A stretch of 64,000 nt of DNA from Calliopum simillimum. Taxonomy: Eukaryota > Arthropoda > Insecta > Diptera > Lauxaniidae. The stretch is taken from positions 28,759,964 to 28,823,963 of the forward strand of contig OX638370.1 of NCBI GenBank assembly GCA_951812925.1. The letters run 5' to 3'. The notes below the pieces were generated by a model. That model was not told where the DNA came from and did no database searches. It was given only the letters and a program-made list of their open reading frames with translations. The number at the start of each line of letters is the position of its first letter. Position 1 is the stretch's first letter. Both the position numbers and the translations under genes were made by a program. Of the stretch, positions 33,623-44,939 are shown piece by piece.

Positions 33623-35340
33623 GCAGTTTTGTGTACTGGGAAAAAATATAGGCTAACTAGCGTCATCACAACGACACAGAAATAAAAAAACAGTTTTAGG
33701 CCGAGCGGTACATAATACCTTTTAAAAATGACAGATTCGAGCGTTCAAAAATTACTAATCTTTTGTTTCGTTCATCTTACATATCTATGAAAAACTTCCT
33801 TAAAATTTTCAAAGTTGCTTAAAAGTTATTTTTTCTATATTAGCATAGTGAAAATTATCAAACAGAATAGTAAAAATTAATAAACAGGAATACAATTTTT
33901 TCTTATTTTTTTCTAGCAATTAATATTAAAAAATAAGAAGCAAATAAAGTAGAAAACATTGAGATAAAAAATAAAGCAATAGAAATTAAAAAAAAAAAAA
34001 ATTTTTGTTGGGCTTAGCATTGTGGGAGATTTGAACCGGAAACCTTTCGTGTGACAGATACGCACGCTAGCGAACTTTTACCAAAGCCATCATTATAATA
34101 AAGTTGACTGAAAATCTATCTGTTTGAAAATAAACTTCAACTTACGCAATTATCAAACCAAATATGCCATCCTGTTCAGTATCGGCACTTTGACGCAGTT
34201 TTTTTAAAATTGTTTATATTTTATTTTCATTGTTGATACATGCTACTTTTTTTAAATTTGGCTTAAATCATATATTTATAAAAAAAAAATAAAAAAATAA
34301 AAATTTTGTCTTAAAACACTTAAATAAACTTTTTAAAATGGAGCAAAAACTTTCGGTGTTACGACTTCTTTTTGTTGTTTGTTTTTTTTTTTAATTTATT
34401 TTTTTTTTTTGATTTTAAGTATCAAAAACCACAAAAAAATGTATTTTATTTCAGTTTATCTCAACGTTTCTGAAACTAAAAATTTCAATTTAATCAAAAA
34501 AAAGTATGAATTATATATGATTTTTGAAAATAAGAAGGTGGCAACCCTTAAAATTTGTGTTGGTTTTTAAAAAGTTTATTTAAATGTTTTTAGATTAAAT
34601 TTTAGTTTAAATTTTTTAAATAAATAATTTAAGCAAAACTAAGAAGAAAAAACAAGATGGTTACTGAACGGAGAGTGATGAAATATTGCAAAAACGACGG
34701 AGAATGATTAAACGGATAATGACGAAATGTTGCAAAATCAGCAATATCACAATGATAATAGCATTTTTTTTTTTTAAGTTAAAACTGACCCCTCGAATTA
34801 TTTATTGATTTAATTATATAAAGGTAAAGTTATATGTTTAGTAATATAAAAAAAGCTTACGCGGAGAATGATGCACACTTGCGTTCTTTACGAAATTTTT
34901 AAACTTTTTTTAAAAAAAAACACTCACTATCGAAAAACCAAAACTAAGTGTGCTGAAAATACACTGAATCTTCTTTTTCTTTTCGCTTTTAGTTCTCTTT
35001 TTACTCAATATTTAAAAAATTTACAGTTAAAATAATAAAAAAGTAGCAGAGATAGTCTAGAATGAGTGACCAAGTTCTATGTTTGTCAACTCTATATAAA
35101 AAAATTTTCGAAGACTTAACACAGAAAAACAGTAGCTGAAATATATATACAATGTCGTATTAGTTTTTTTGTACAAAATAATGTAAAACGCGAAACGGGC
35201 AAATAAAGTGCACTAAGTAGCGGTTAGAGGCAGGACGGAGAATGAGTTTTTAACATTTTATATTATAATTGCAGAGCAAATAATAAAAGTTATTTTTTTA
35301 AGCTATTTGTATGGAAGCTCTGTTAACATTATTATTATTT
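33623..35340. other. AT-rich non-coding stretch with a tRNA-arm-like fragment
   Basis: At about 34,015-34,100, gggagatttgaaccggaaac ... acgcacgctagcgaac resembles the T-arm side of a tRNA-derived repeat in reverse orientation. The word cggagaatga recurs near 34,697, 34,861 and 35,231, with a variant (cggagagtga) near 34,671. Long A and T runs lie near 33,985 and 34,380-34,410. No gene. Confidence 0.4.
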
Positions 35341-35344
35341 AAAA

Positions 35345-36905
35345 GGCTACAGAAAGATCTTTTGTACAGCCTGTTTCCCTATTAGAACAGTTCCAGACTA
35401 TCTATAAATCTTGTCACTGCCATTGGATTAATTTTACATATGTTATTTGGATCTAAAATCTCGACATCTAGGTACTTAATTCTGCGTCTAAACGCATAGC
35501 ACATGCTCTGCTGTTTCCAAGTCCTCAAAGCAGAGTCTGCAGGAATCATCGTCTACCAAGCCCATCTTTTTTAGGTGATAATTAAGTTTACAGTGACCTG
35601 TCATTATTTCACTTTAAGTTTTTATATCTTTTCTGCTGAGGTTTAAAACAGCTTCTACCTTAAAATGTGTTGTGGATTGATTAACCTTTTCGCTTATCGT
35701 GTGCTTTCCTGGGCTCTCCAGTGATCGATCAGGCTATTCTCTTCCCATTCCCGAATTAAGTTATTTTTAAAGCTACTGTTCACTCCGCAAAAGGGTTCTG
35801 GGCCTGCGAAAGAACTGAGTGCCCCTCTCTTGGCCAGGCAATTAGCCCTTTTATTGCCTTCATGCCCATTGTGCCATGGTATCCAGACAAGAGTAACATC
35901 GTTTCTCCTGGATAGGGCTTGAAGAATTTCAAAACACTTCCAGAAAAGCTTTGAGTGTATTAAAAAAGCCATTATTGATTTTAGAGTCGCTTGACTGTCC
36001 GAATAAATGTACATAGTATGTTGGTGCCGGTAGTGCCACTTTTTAGAAATTTTCTGGCACACAACTCTAAAACGTGGACCTCCGCCTGAAAAATAGAAGC
36101 TGTTTTTCCCATTGCAACTGCTTTTTGGAATCTTGGTCCCACGAATACAACTACTGTGCGGCCATCTTCCATTTTGGACCCATCAGTGAACTACAAATGT
36201 GAGCCTTGTTTTACATTTATATCCTTCCTCCTCCATTTGGCGCGTTCATTTATGACCACTTTGAATTTTCTGGAGAAAACAAACATTTAACATAACTTAT
36301 CGGAGACTGTAAGACATGGTGTGTCCTAGAACACATCCAGGATTTTGACATGTCCTGTTAGATTGCCTTCTTAAAGTTGTTGTAAATAAGGTAGTCTGAG
36401 GGTCGCACAGGCTGCTTCTTTCTTAACCATAAGGTGAAGAGGAGTGAGTCCAGTACGCATGCCTAGAGCTACTGTTGGGCACGTTCTTAGTGCCCTGTGA
36501 TACCCAAGCAGGCTATTCTGCAGATCTCGTTTAGTTTCTTCTGAGCCTTTACTTGGTCTACCTTTGGCCACCGTGCTAATGAAGCATAAGTGATCATTGG
36601 TACAGTAATGGTTTTGTAAGGGTTAATTTCGAGTCCTTTCTCTCGGCACTAACCTAGAGCTAAGTTGAGAGCTAGTTGCATTCGTTTAGTTACGGTAGAG
36701 TCAAATTTGCCTCTAACCATAAAAATCAAATCGTCAGCAAAGTCTTGAACTTCGATTTTGTGATCATCTAGAAAGGTATCCATAGAAGCGGTGATAGTAC
36801 GCCTCCCTGGGGGCATCCTTTAGTTGTCCTCACAGTTAGTCTTTCTGTACCCGCTTCATAGATGACTGTCCTGTTTTTAAGCATATTGAGGAACCAATCA
36901 ATGAT
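35345..36905 (-). pseudogene. LOA-like non-LTR retrotransposon relic (RT to RNase H)
   Basis: On the minus strand from 36,905: KPKMIIDWFLNMLKNRTVIY, then TKGCPQGGVLSPLLW (RT domain 4) near 36,800 and QDFADD (the RT catalytic box) near 36,740 in a shifted frame. A thumb-like segment lies near 36,560-36,370. RNase H follows: FTDGSKMEDG near 36,180, FQAEVHVLELCARKF near 36,080, SDSQATLKSI near 35,995 and VWIPWHNGHEGNKRANCLAK near 35,880. In that last motif the usual G-H-x-G and NE-AD are altered (PWHNG, NKRAN), so the final catalytic Asp is Asn. A C-terminal Cys/His region (GHCKLNYHLKKMGLVDDDSC) lies near 35,590. Many stops and shifts. The order RT then RNase H with a CCHC-like tail fits LOA- or I-type elements. 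The 5' part is missing. Confidence 0.85.
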
Positions 36906-36909
36906 CATT

Positions 36910-38718
36910 TTGGGTTTTCCCTCTGGTTTAGTATCTTTGTTAAATATGTAGTTAAAATATCAAATTTTAAATTTAAGCATGGTTTTGACCCCCGGTACAT
37001 TGAATGGTACATTTTTCGGAGAATCACCCATATTTTTTCTTTTTTTAGTGTAGTTATTGTTTAAGATAAGTAGCTGTATCTAAAAAACTCGAGCTGTTAG
37101 AATAAAATTTCAGAAGTATTGATTTGAAATCAGTGACCTGAACTAATTAAGCAATAATTAAAATATTTCATGAAACAGAAAATAAGTTCGATTTAATTGT
37201 CCTGCGTTATTTTTTAAAATTTCGTTTAAATGCGACTTGTAAAAGTATCATAATCTGAAAATACAAAAAAAACAAAGCTATATAGATTTAGTATGCCTTT
37301 GGACAATGCTGAGCCTTGGATTAGGGAAAACATATATATAACATAAAAGTAATACAATCAATCGGCCACAGCTTTTAGCCATATCAATAAGCTTTTGCAA
37401 AGCTTGAAAAGAAAAAACAAAATTTTTTCGAATGCAAAATATGCTTAAAACATTGCAAACAATCGTTTGCATAATTTAGTAGGTTGCTTCAGGAAAATAA
37501 ATTTGTTTCATAAAGTTTGCATGGCTGAATATGAAATTTGATGCTATCGAATATTTGTGTATTTTAGAGAAACCAAGATATACAAAATAAAGTTTATGTA
37601 TAATTTGCATAGCGTTGTGTATATGTGTGTGTTTTTTTTCCAAAGTTTCTATCAAAAAATGTTCCTATGCAATTTATGTTAAGTTGATTTAACATGGCCC
37701 TTCAAACTCTTTTGATAATAATAAATGAAGCGTGCCGAATGCAAATAAACATAATAACAAAAGCTTATTATCGTTATGTAATAAATACATTTATAAAAGA
37801 CAAAGTTTTGCCGAAAATAAAAAATAAAAAAGTTTTATTAAGAAAATATTTTACTTGTTGTTGTTTATACTCACTCGTAGCTTTGTTAAACTTTTCTCTT
37901 GAATTATTGTATAAATAATATAACAAAATAAATAAAGCATACTTTAGGGCGCTGCGACATGATACTGCGACAGGCAATTATGCTTAGCATATTAATAATT
38001 CTCACTGATGAAAACAAATGTTATTCTTTTTCGAGATACTTAAGCGAATCATATTTCATAAGCATGCTACGAGTATTATGAAAACTTCCATTATGGACGA
38101 CACTTATTAAGCTGAAGAATTTGTAATGAAGTCTCACTAATATAATCAATGAAAATAACAATGACGAAAAAGACAAACGCCCAGAGTCATGCCCTTGCAA
38201 ATGACCAACATAAATTCAATTTGATTACATCTAAATTGCATTTCCGATCTTCCGATACAAATTTGGTGTCTTCAACCAGACTCAACCTACTAAATAACCA
38301 ACGAACCACCCATAACATGATTAAAAACAAATTACCAAAAATACCAAAGCAAAGGGGTGTTGAGATAACAAGTAAATGTCATTCGGTTATATTGGTGAAT
38401 GTATGTAGGTACGAGTACATGTACATGTTATTGCGTGATGGGCTTACGAAAATTTTTATCAACACAACAGCGTTGGCGTCAATACTCATCGTAACTGAAA
38501 ATAAATCTTTAATACAATAAAATTCAATAAAAAGCGATTTATTCACCTGTTATTCACTGCGCAGTTATCGAAGGTTGAGAAGTTGTACAAATACAGGGCT
38601 AATTCTTTTTTGATTGAATTTTTGGGGTTAAACAATTTTAACATTAAAGCTGAGGATAAGTAGAATAATAAGGTAGAAAGATATATATGTAGATAGAATG
38701 TCGGACATTTCATACGAC
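36910..38718. other. Unique-looking non-coding DNA
   Basis: No repeat structure or recognised domain. The 123-codon plus frame at 38,149-38,520 (Asn/Thr/Lys-rich, begins MKITMTKKTNAQ) has no motif or splice context and I do not call it a gene. Confidence 0.4.
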
Positions 38719-38981
38719 AGTTGAGGAGCGATTTTTCAAAAGGGCTTATAACCAAAACGAGGCAAAAGTAATGTCATTCATATTATTTGCATAATAATCG
38801 GTTATTTGATAGATATGATTTTTTTAACTAAATTTCATTAATTTCACGCCATTGGGTAAACTTTTTGTGAAAACAGAATCTAATTTTATTAATTTATAAC
38901 AAAGTATCAGACAACTAATATTATGACATGACCTTTGCCTCGTTTTGGTTATAAGCCCTTTTGAAAAATAACTCCTCAGTT
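38719..38981. mobile_element. Short TIR element (263 bp)
   Basis: The left arm agttgaggagcgatttttca / aaagggcttataaccaaaac / gaggcaaaag and its right mirror give about 60 bp of TIR around an AT-rich core. A typical MITE. Target duplication not resolved. Confidence 0.8.
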
Positions 38982-39012
38982 ATTTAAAAAATTAGCATTT
39001 GATCTAGCGACA

Positions 39013-39817
39013 TCTATGTATTAATACGAATGACAAAAACATGTCCTCCTTTTTTTGACTATTTTAGAAATGAAATACGACTTTGAATTATACACCATTA
39101 GAAAGGTATTTATGTGTAGATGAGCACAAAGTTAAAATTATTCGTTAAAATTATACGCGGTCACACAGAGCTAAAAAGAGGATAAGGCACTAAGAGAAGG
39201 ACAAAAAGCATAGCACTGTTCGTGTTGCATGTTTTGTTTACGTTTCACATTTTCATAACCGAAAATTGCTCGTGAATGTGAAAAAAATTGTGAAGCTTAG
39301 GCCTAATTTGCAGTTTATATCTCCGCCAGTTCTGAAGTTTTGAAGGTATTGTCTAATCAAGGCGGAAACTTAAAATACAAAATGTAATGACCAATATCTT
39401 TTGAATTATAGAATTTACGGAAAAATACATTGCAGACTCGAATTAAGCAGCTTAAATTCCATATATGGCGTTGAACTGTTTCAGTTTTGAAATAAATTAG
39501 TTTTTTATATTTAGGGTTACTTCTTGGTTTTTAAAATCAGGACCATTAAATGTTCTGAAATGTACCAAATTTTGAATGGTACTTATTTGTTTAATTTTAA
39601 ACGGCCATAAAATTCATGCATCATATTTTTTGACCGGCCCGTTTTAGAAAAGTAAAAAAATTACCTTAGCTTAACTTATAAGTAGTAGTCTGAACTCAGA
39701 CAAAAAAATAAAAAATAGAAAATGTGTGCCGACAATAATATATATGTTCCTTCATTAATAAGCAGAATCACCCAAATACTTTTTTCGCCGGTGGCCAAAT
39801 CTTGGCCATTGATCTTA
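39013..39817 (+). mobile_element. Non-autonomous Helitron, copy 1 (long, decayed)
   Basis: It begins A|TCTATGTATTAATACG and shares ttgaattatacaccattaga, aaggtattt and the gcggtcacacagagct block with the other copies. Near the 3' end, tggccaaatcttggcca forms a 7-bp-stem hairpin. The following cttaa is a degraded version of the terminal CTAG. It is longer than its relatives, so other sequence has probably inserted between about 39,290 and 39,700. Confidence 0.65.
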
Positions 39818-39849
39818 AGATGGATACACTTTTTTTGAGTACCTTATTA

Positions 39850-40275
39850 TACGCACGAAAGCTAGAAAATTGAGTATTGAGAAACATCTGAAATATCGGT
39901 AAAAGCCAAAAAGTTTTGAAAAACATTAAAGTTCAAAAGAATCGACAAAAATCTAAAATATCGGTAAAAGTCCAAAAGTATCTAACATTTAAAATATCAG
40001 TAAATGTCTAAAAATATCAAAAACATCTAAAATATATGTATAAATATAGATATTAGATAAGAGTCCAAAAGAATTGAAAACAGTACAAGAGTATCGAAAA
40101 TCGCTGAAATAGATATTAAATATCGGTTAAAGCCTAAAAGTATCGAAAAACTTCTTAAATATCGGTAAAAGTTCAAAAGTATCGAAAACATCTAAATATC
40201 GATAGATAAAAACCAAAAGGATCGAAAAACATTGAAATACATTGAAAAAGTCGGTAAAAGTCCAAAGTATCAAAC
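39850..40275. repeat. Degenerate tandem array (about 40-50 bp unit)
   Basis: The words atatcggtaaaagtcc, aaaagtatcgaaaa and aacatcta recur at least seven times in order, with much drift. Old minisatellite, no coding meaning. Confidence 0.7.
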
Positions 40276-40329
40276 CTCAAACAATGCTTGCACTACGGCA
40301 CATTAAAAACTTTTTTAAAAACAAGTTTC

Positions 40330-40680
40330 TGACCAGAGCTTGTTTTTTCTATTTTAAGTGTATGAGTGGAATTTAGTTGCCACGCCCTTAAGTGGAAAAA
40401 ACGCCCTCACGGCTAAACCGCTGCATTGAATTTTATGAAATTTGATATGAATATAGAATAAAACTAACGAACGGTTATGCGGTTATGTGGCTTTTATGTT
40501 TTTAAATAGGTGGTGCAACGCCCCAAAACAAAAAACAAAAAAAAAATACCCCATTGAAACTATGCCGCTGCATCGATTTTAATGAAATTTGGAATGAAGC
40601 TAGGGTTAACGCTAAGGAAAGGGGTTAAGTGGGCAGTGCCACGCAACTTAATGACCAAATGCAAATAAGGGATACCGGGA
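40330..40680. repeat. Dispersed 'gccacgcc' tract, partial
   Basis: Units carry ttgccacgccctta, aaaccgctgcat, ttaatgaaatttggaatga and gtgccacgcaactt. Related tracts lie at 45,540-45,810 and 61,795-62,280. Confidence 0.5.
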
Positions 40681-40770
40681 TATTTTTAAAAAATGCAAAA
40701 AAGAAAACAGTTTTTCATTTTGCTAAGATAAGGTCCCTTTTCCTCGCAACGGTCACTTACTAGGATAAAC

Positions 40771-41355
40771 CAGGGAGATGTGGAACCATCAGGTGATATG
40801 GCACCCCTTTTAATTTCAATACTTGCAGCTTTCATATCATTTAAATATGGACACAGTTTATTTGAGCTGCGCTAGAGACTTCGTGGTGAGTAGTTCAATG
40901 CAATGCAGTACACCATAAAGTAGGACAGAAAAAAAAAATGTTTTTCCTATCCTTTTTTATCGATTTCCACGGGCTGAAAGACCCTCATTCTCGTACGGTC
41001 AAGGCAGTGCCACCTATCGCGCTTGCGCGAGTACTTAACCTCATTTTTTTTTTAACAAAAATTACACACGTAATCTAGAGACCCTACCGAACATTTTAAG
41101 TTTTGAGCTCCTAAATTTGGAACACCTTTGGTTTTTTTGGGTCAGTCTAATGGTGCATATATAAAAACAAACATAATTGAATGTAATTTCGTTTTCGTAT
41201 GAATACGAGCGTGCGTGGATATATTTATTCGTTTCGTGACATTTTTACTCGGTATGTACCGAAAGGGAGAAATTGCACCCCATTACTGTAAGTGATATGG
41301 TTCTGATGGCACCCCATTAATGTAGGTGATATAGTTCTAATGCCATTTCTCCCTT
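40771..41355. mobile_element. Candidate pogo-like TIR element with gtgatat/caccc subterminal words
   Basis: cagggagatgtgg ... caggtgatatggcacccc on the left answers ggtgatatagttc ... gccatttctccctt on the right. A further inner unit (aagtgatatggttctgatgg) lies near 41,295. The gggaga start and subterminal repeats resemble the elements at 26,467 and 43,983. TA duplication is not clear. The decayed transposase tail just to the right may belong to a larger version. Confidence 0.45.
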
Positions 41356-41479
41356 CGCATGTTATAAGGAATTTGTTAGTACAAATATTCTTACTTAGTG
41401 CTTAACTTTTGTCTTTGGATTTTCAACATAAACCTGACTGAACTCAGGATGTAAAGGGCCAACAAACAGCATCTGTTAT

Positions 41480-41880
41480 AACACAGGCTCAACAGATTTC
41501 TCATCATGAAGGAAAGCATTCTAAAACCGAGTACATTCATTACAAGCAGAATTTGAACAGCAAAATTTTAGTCCTACCATGGCAAGAATTTTAACTTCAC
41601 CCAAAAATGTGGTCCAGCAGAAAACAGAAAATTTGAACCAAAGAAAAAGACTAGCAATACTTCTTCCGATGAAGCTGATGAAAATGTTGTATTGCAAGAT
41701 GAATTTGATGGGCCTGAAGACTTAGGCAGAAATGAATGCGTTGGACGCGGAGAAGAATATTTAGAAACTACTTAGAAATACGATTGGATCCAATGCGTAA
41801 TGTGCTGTATGTGGTCACATGAAATATGTACATGTGAGCATATGCAACAATTGTGGCAACAAAAACTTAAAAGCCACTAA
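41480..41880 (+). pseudogene. Pogo-like transposase C-terminus with a Cys/His zinc-finger-like cluster
   Basis: In broken frames it reads FEQQNFSPTMARILTSPKNV, then FEPKKKTSNTSSDEADENV, GPEDLGRNECVGRGEEYLET, a stop, KYDWIQCVMCCMWSHEICTC and QLWQQKLKSH with TAA at about 41,880. A Ser/Pro 'TSPK' segment, an acidic linker and a terminal C-x-x-C ... WIQC-x-x-C-x-x-W-x-HE-x-C cluster are seen on the ends of insect pogo/Tigger-type transposases and resemble a PHD-like finger (family knowledge). One in-frame stop and at least one lost Cys (GR for GC) show decay. The DDE domain is absent. Confidence 0.6.
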
Positions 41881-41889
41881 GTGTGCCAA

Positions 41890-43500
41890 ATCACTAAATT
41901 TGTGTTAGTTTTTTTTAATTTTTTGTTTTTTAATTATGGTTTTATAGCAGTTCAACAAAAAAGGGTTCCATATATCCCGGGCTTACCCTATTTATTCGAA
42001 TTAAGTACTCATACGAAAAATGCCAGAAGGAAAAACATCATTGGTTTTGAAAGCGCAACGTTTCCTATTGCGTACTTTCATACTTCCATATTTGATTATT
42101 TACACTGATCACGTACGCAATGCATAGATTTGTCATAATTGCAATTACTATCCGAGCCATTATTAAGTGCTGGCATACATTTAGGCGTATGCCAAACACT
42201 TTCCATTAAGAAAATCAAATTTGGTCAAATTTCCCCAGAAGAGACGAGATCAATCAATGTCAACAACATGACGACTACCCCAATCAAAAGTACGAATATT
42301 ACCAACAAAACAGAAAGCAACTGATTTAACTGACCTGACACACCCTGTACAGGTGGGTAGTTTTAATAAACGACTAAGTACGAGTACATAAATATATTTA
42401 CCCTCAAACCATTGGTGTCAGCATGGGTCTACCACAATGGTACATATGTAGCAAGGTGTGTGCGCTTGTGTGTTGCGGTGATTGTTTGTATGTTTGTGTG
42501 CGCTACTTAATGATAAAAACAAATAAAAGCAATGACGACAACAACATACATACATATGTACATTTGTACACCTGCCTACAAAGTTTTTTTTATTCATTTA
42601 TTTATATATGTATTTTTTTTATTTTTGTTGTTTTTGCTTTATTTCGTATTTTATGCGCTGTTTTGTTTTATTTTGGTTTTTTCTTCTCCGGACGCTTCAT
42701 TTGAGAAATCAATATGGCACGTAAAAACAATTCCCATAATAAAAATTTCTCACTACAAAAGCAACAACATCAGCAACAACAACAACAAAAACAGACAGGA
42801 ACGATAATAACAACATCAATCAAGTTGGTTTTAGGGTCATGTTAGTAGTGGTAGTAGTTGGTCGTGGTGGTGGTGTTGTTTGTGGGATGAAGTCACTGGT
42901 TGGGCACGGTTTTTTATTTTTATTAAAGGAGTATTGGAGCTGTGTAGTGGTGTTACCTTGTTGGCAACTTGTATACCATGTTTGTTTTATTCCCGTTTTA
43001 TTTTTATGCTCTTTATTTTTATTTTTATTTCTATGTCCTTTGTCAGTATTTGCTGTGCATAATTTATAACAATGCATACATAATGAATGGTTAGTTGTAA
43101 TCGGATACTCTGCGATCGACCACCGACAACTGTTACCAACAGTAGCAAAAACTCATATTTTCTCTCTTCCCCTTAAGTACTGTGGATAGTTTTATCGTTT
43201 TGTGTAATAGAAAAGTGTCCTAAATATTACTATCGTTAAGTGTCCAAAAGTATGCAATGATAAATTTGCAATTTTGCATATGCTATAAAATATTTACATT
43301 GCGTAGTTTTTGATTTTTTACAAAAATTTGAATTTACTTCCCGATTGCTTTACAATTTTATACAAATCGGAACTGATTTTAGTGAGGTAGTGATTTCGCT
43401 GGCTCAATCTTTATGCCTTTTACATATGTGCCAAGTCTCATTCATCTGCGTCGTATAGTTTAAGGTGCCTTCACAATAAACATCCATCTGTCACGTTTCA
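41890..43500. other. Unique-looking DNA with simple repeats
   Basis: A CAA-rich run (acaacatcagcaacaacaac) lies at about 42,763-42,796. A GTA/GGT-rich run (gtagtggtagtagttggtcg) covers about 42,842-42,870, with T-rich tracts at 42,580-42,690. Frames of 60-93 codons on both strands come from these low-complexity tracts. Region 43,390-43,460 carries a fragment (caagtctcattcatctgcgt) of the dispersed repeat also at 19,015. No gene. Confidence 0.45.
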
Positions 43501-44935
43501 TTAACCCATTTCGGCACGGTACCCGATCCCATTGAAATTTTTTTGTGAATTTTAGAACATAGGCTAGTTTGGGCCTTGTCAAGAAATATCATTTGGAATT
43601 CTTTGCATGTCTCCAACGGTTTTCAAGTGACGGTTGGCTTCGGCCAAAATTTATACTCGATTCGGAAGAAACTGGTTTTTGCAAGTTTATTTGTTAAAAA
43701 TTATCAATTTTTTTTTTGATATGTCGTTTTAAACGTTGTTCTATGATCAGTGAAACCATGGAACATATGAATGCACATTTATATTCATAGATCACTAGAA
43801 TACGAATGGGTTCCGATGAATTCAAATGGGATCCATGCAACATAAAACAAGGTTTGAAACAATATATCAGTTCAATGTAGTAAGGATGTGATGGAGCCCA
43901 GATCATCGTTATTCATAAATGATAACCAACGCATTTCATAGATTAAATGAATAGATTAAATATATATCATTTTTATAGTTTAGGGGAGATGTGTGTACCT
44001 TGGTCCGAGTGTACCTCGGTCCGAGTGCCGGTTGCCACTCAACAGTTGCACGTGTACGATAATGTTCTTCTATGGAATTTTCCACTCATACCGGTTACTC
44101 ATATAAGTAGACTTCAGACCGTCAAGCTGTATGCATATATGAAAAGCAACGGAAGAAGTGTTTTTTGTGTGTAAAAATTTGTTTTTGGAGTAAGCTACGA
44201 AACGTTTTGTGAGAAACTTACTTGAAATATTTCAGTTTTACAACATCAGGAAGGAAGTTTAGTTATTGTTTTAAGCTTTTGGTGTGCTTTAGATGTATTT
44301 TCATTAACATGTGGTATGGGTGTTGACAGTTTTTAAAACATGCTGTATGTGTGTACCTTGGACCTAGCTTATTGACCAGCGAGCCTTTTTCGACGGGCAA
44401 CTAGGAAGCCATAATCGCCTCTCAATATAATATTATTATTATTATTTACGCAATTAATGTATTTATTTGCAACCATTTTTGTTTAATTAATTGTTTTTTA
44501 CTAAATGCACTTTTTTATGTTATAATTTTTGTTTATGATTATTTTTTTTTTTTTTATTGAAAAAAATGTTACTTTGATTACATAATAAATGGTTCTTTCA
44601 TAATTTATTGCCAAAATACAATGTATTCTCTTTTATTTTTAAAAGTCCAAGGTACACTTGCATGGTGTACCTTGGACCATTTGAGATTGCAACGGAAAAA
44701 GTAATATTTCTACTCAATGGTAAGACATAGAAACATAATTGTCACGTCATTTGATGCTGCAAGCATTGTAGAAATATAACTTAATCAAAAAACTAAAGAA
44801 ATTTTTTTGGAAAATCCAGCACATTGAAAAAACTGAAAAGCGGACCAAGGTACACACATCTCCCCTACAGTTTCATAGAAATCCCTATTTTAGTACATTG
44901 GTAGAAAACTATCCCTCTAGGCCAATATGGGTTAA
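43501..44935. mobile_element. Possible piggyBac-like MITE hosting another element
   Basis: TTAA at 43,501-43,504 and 44,932-44,935 flank cccatttcggc and gccaatatggg, which pair at 9 of 11 positions. Outside the inserted element only about 540 bp remains, with no coding content. The short termini make this moderate evidence. Confidence 0.5.
43983..44865. mobile_element. TA-flanked pogo-like MITE (883 bp)
   Basis: TA at 43,981-43,982 and 44,866-44,867 flank perfect TIRs ggggagatgtgtgtaccttg / caaggtacacacatctcccc. The subterminal word accttgg(t/a)cc recurs near 44,000, 44,353 and 44,670. Its architecture (gggga start, repeated ccaaggt-cac words) parallels the element at 26,467. No transposase. 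The 75-codon frame at 43,947-44,174 crosses the left end and is not a gene. Confidence 0.85.
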
Positions 44936-44939
44936 GATA

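Noticed and set aside
38149..38520. 123-codon plus-strand frame
   Set aside because: Asn/Thr/Lys-rich composition, no domain, no splice or promoter context. Expected by chance in a window this long.
42423..43077. Several 60-93 codon frames on both strands
   Set aside because: They come from CAA, GGT and T-rich simple repeats.
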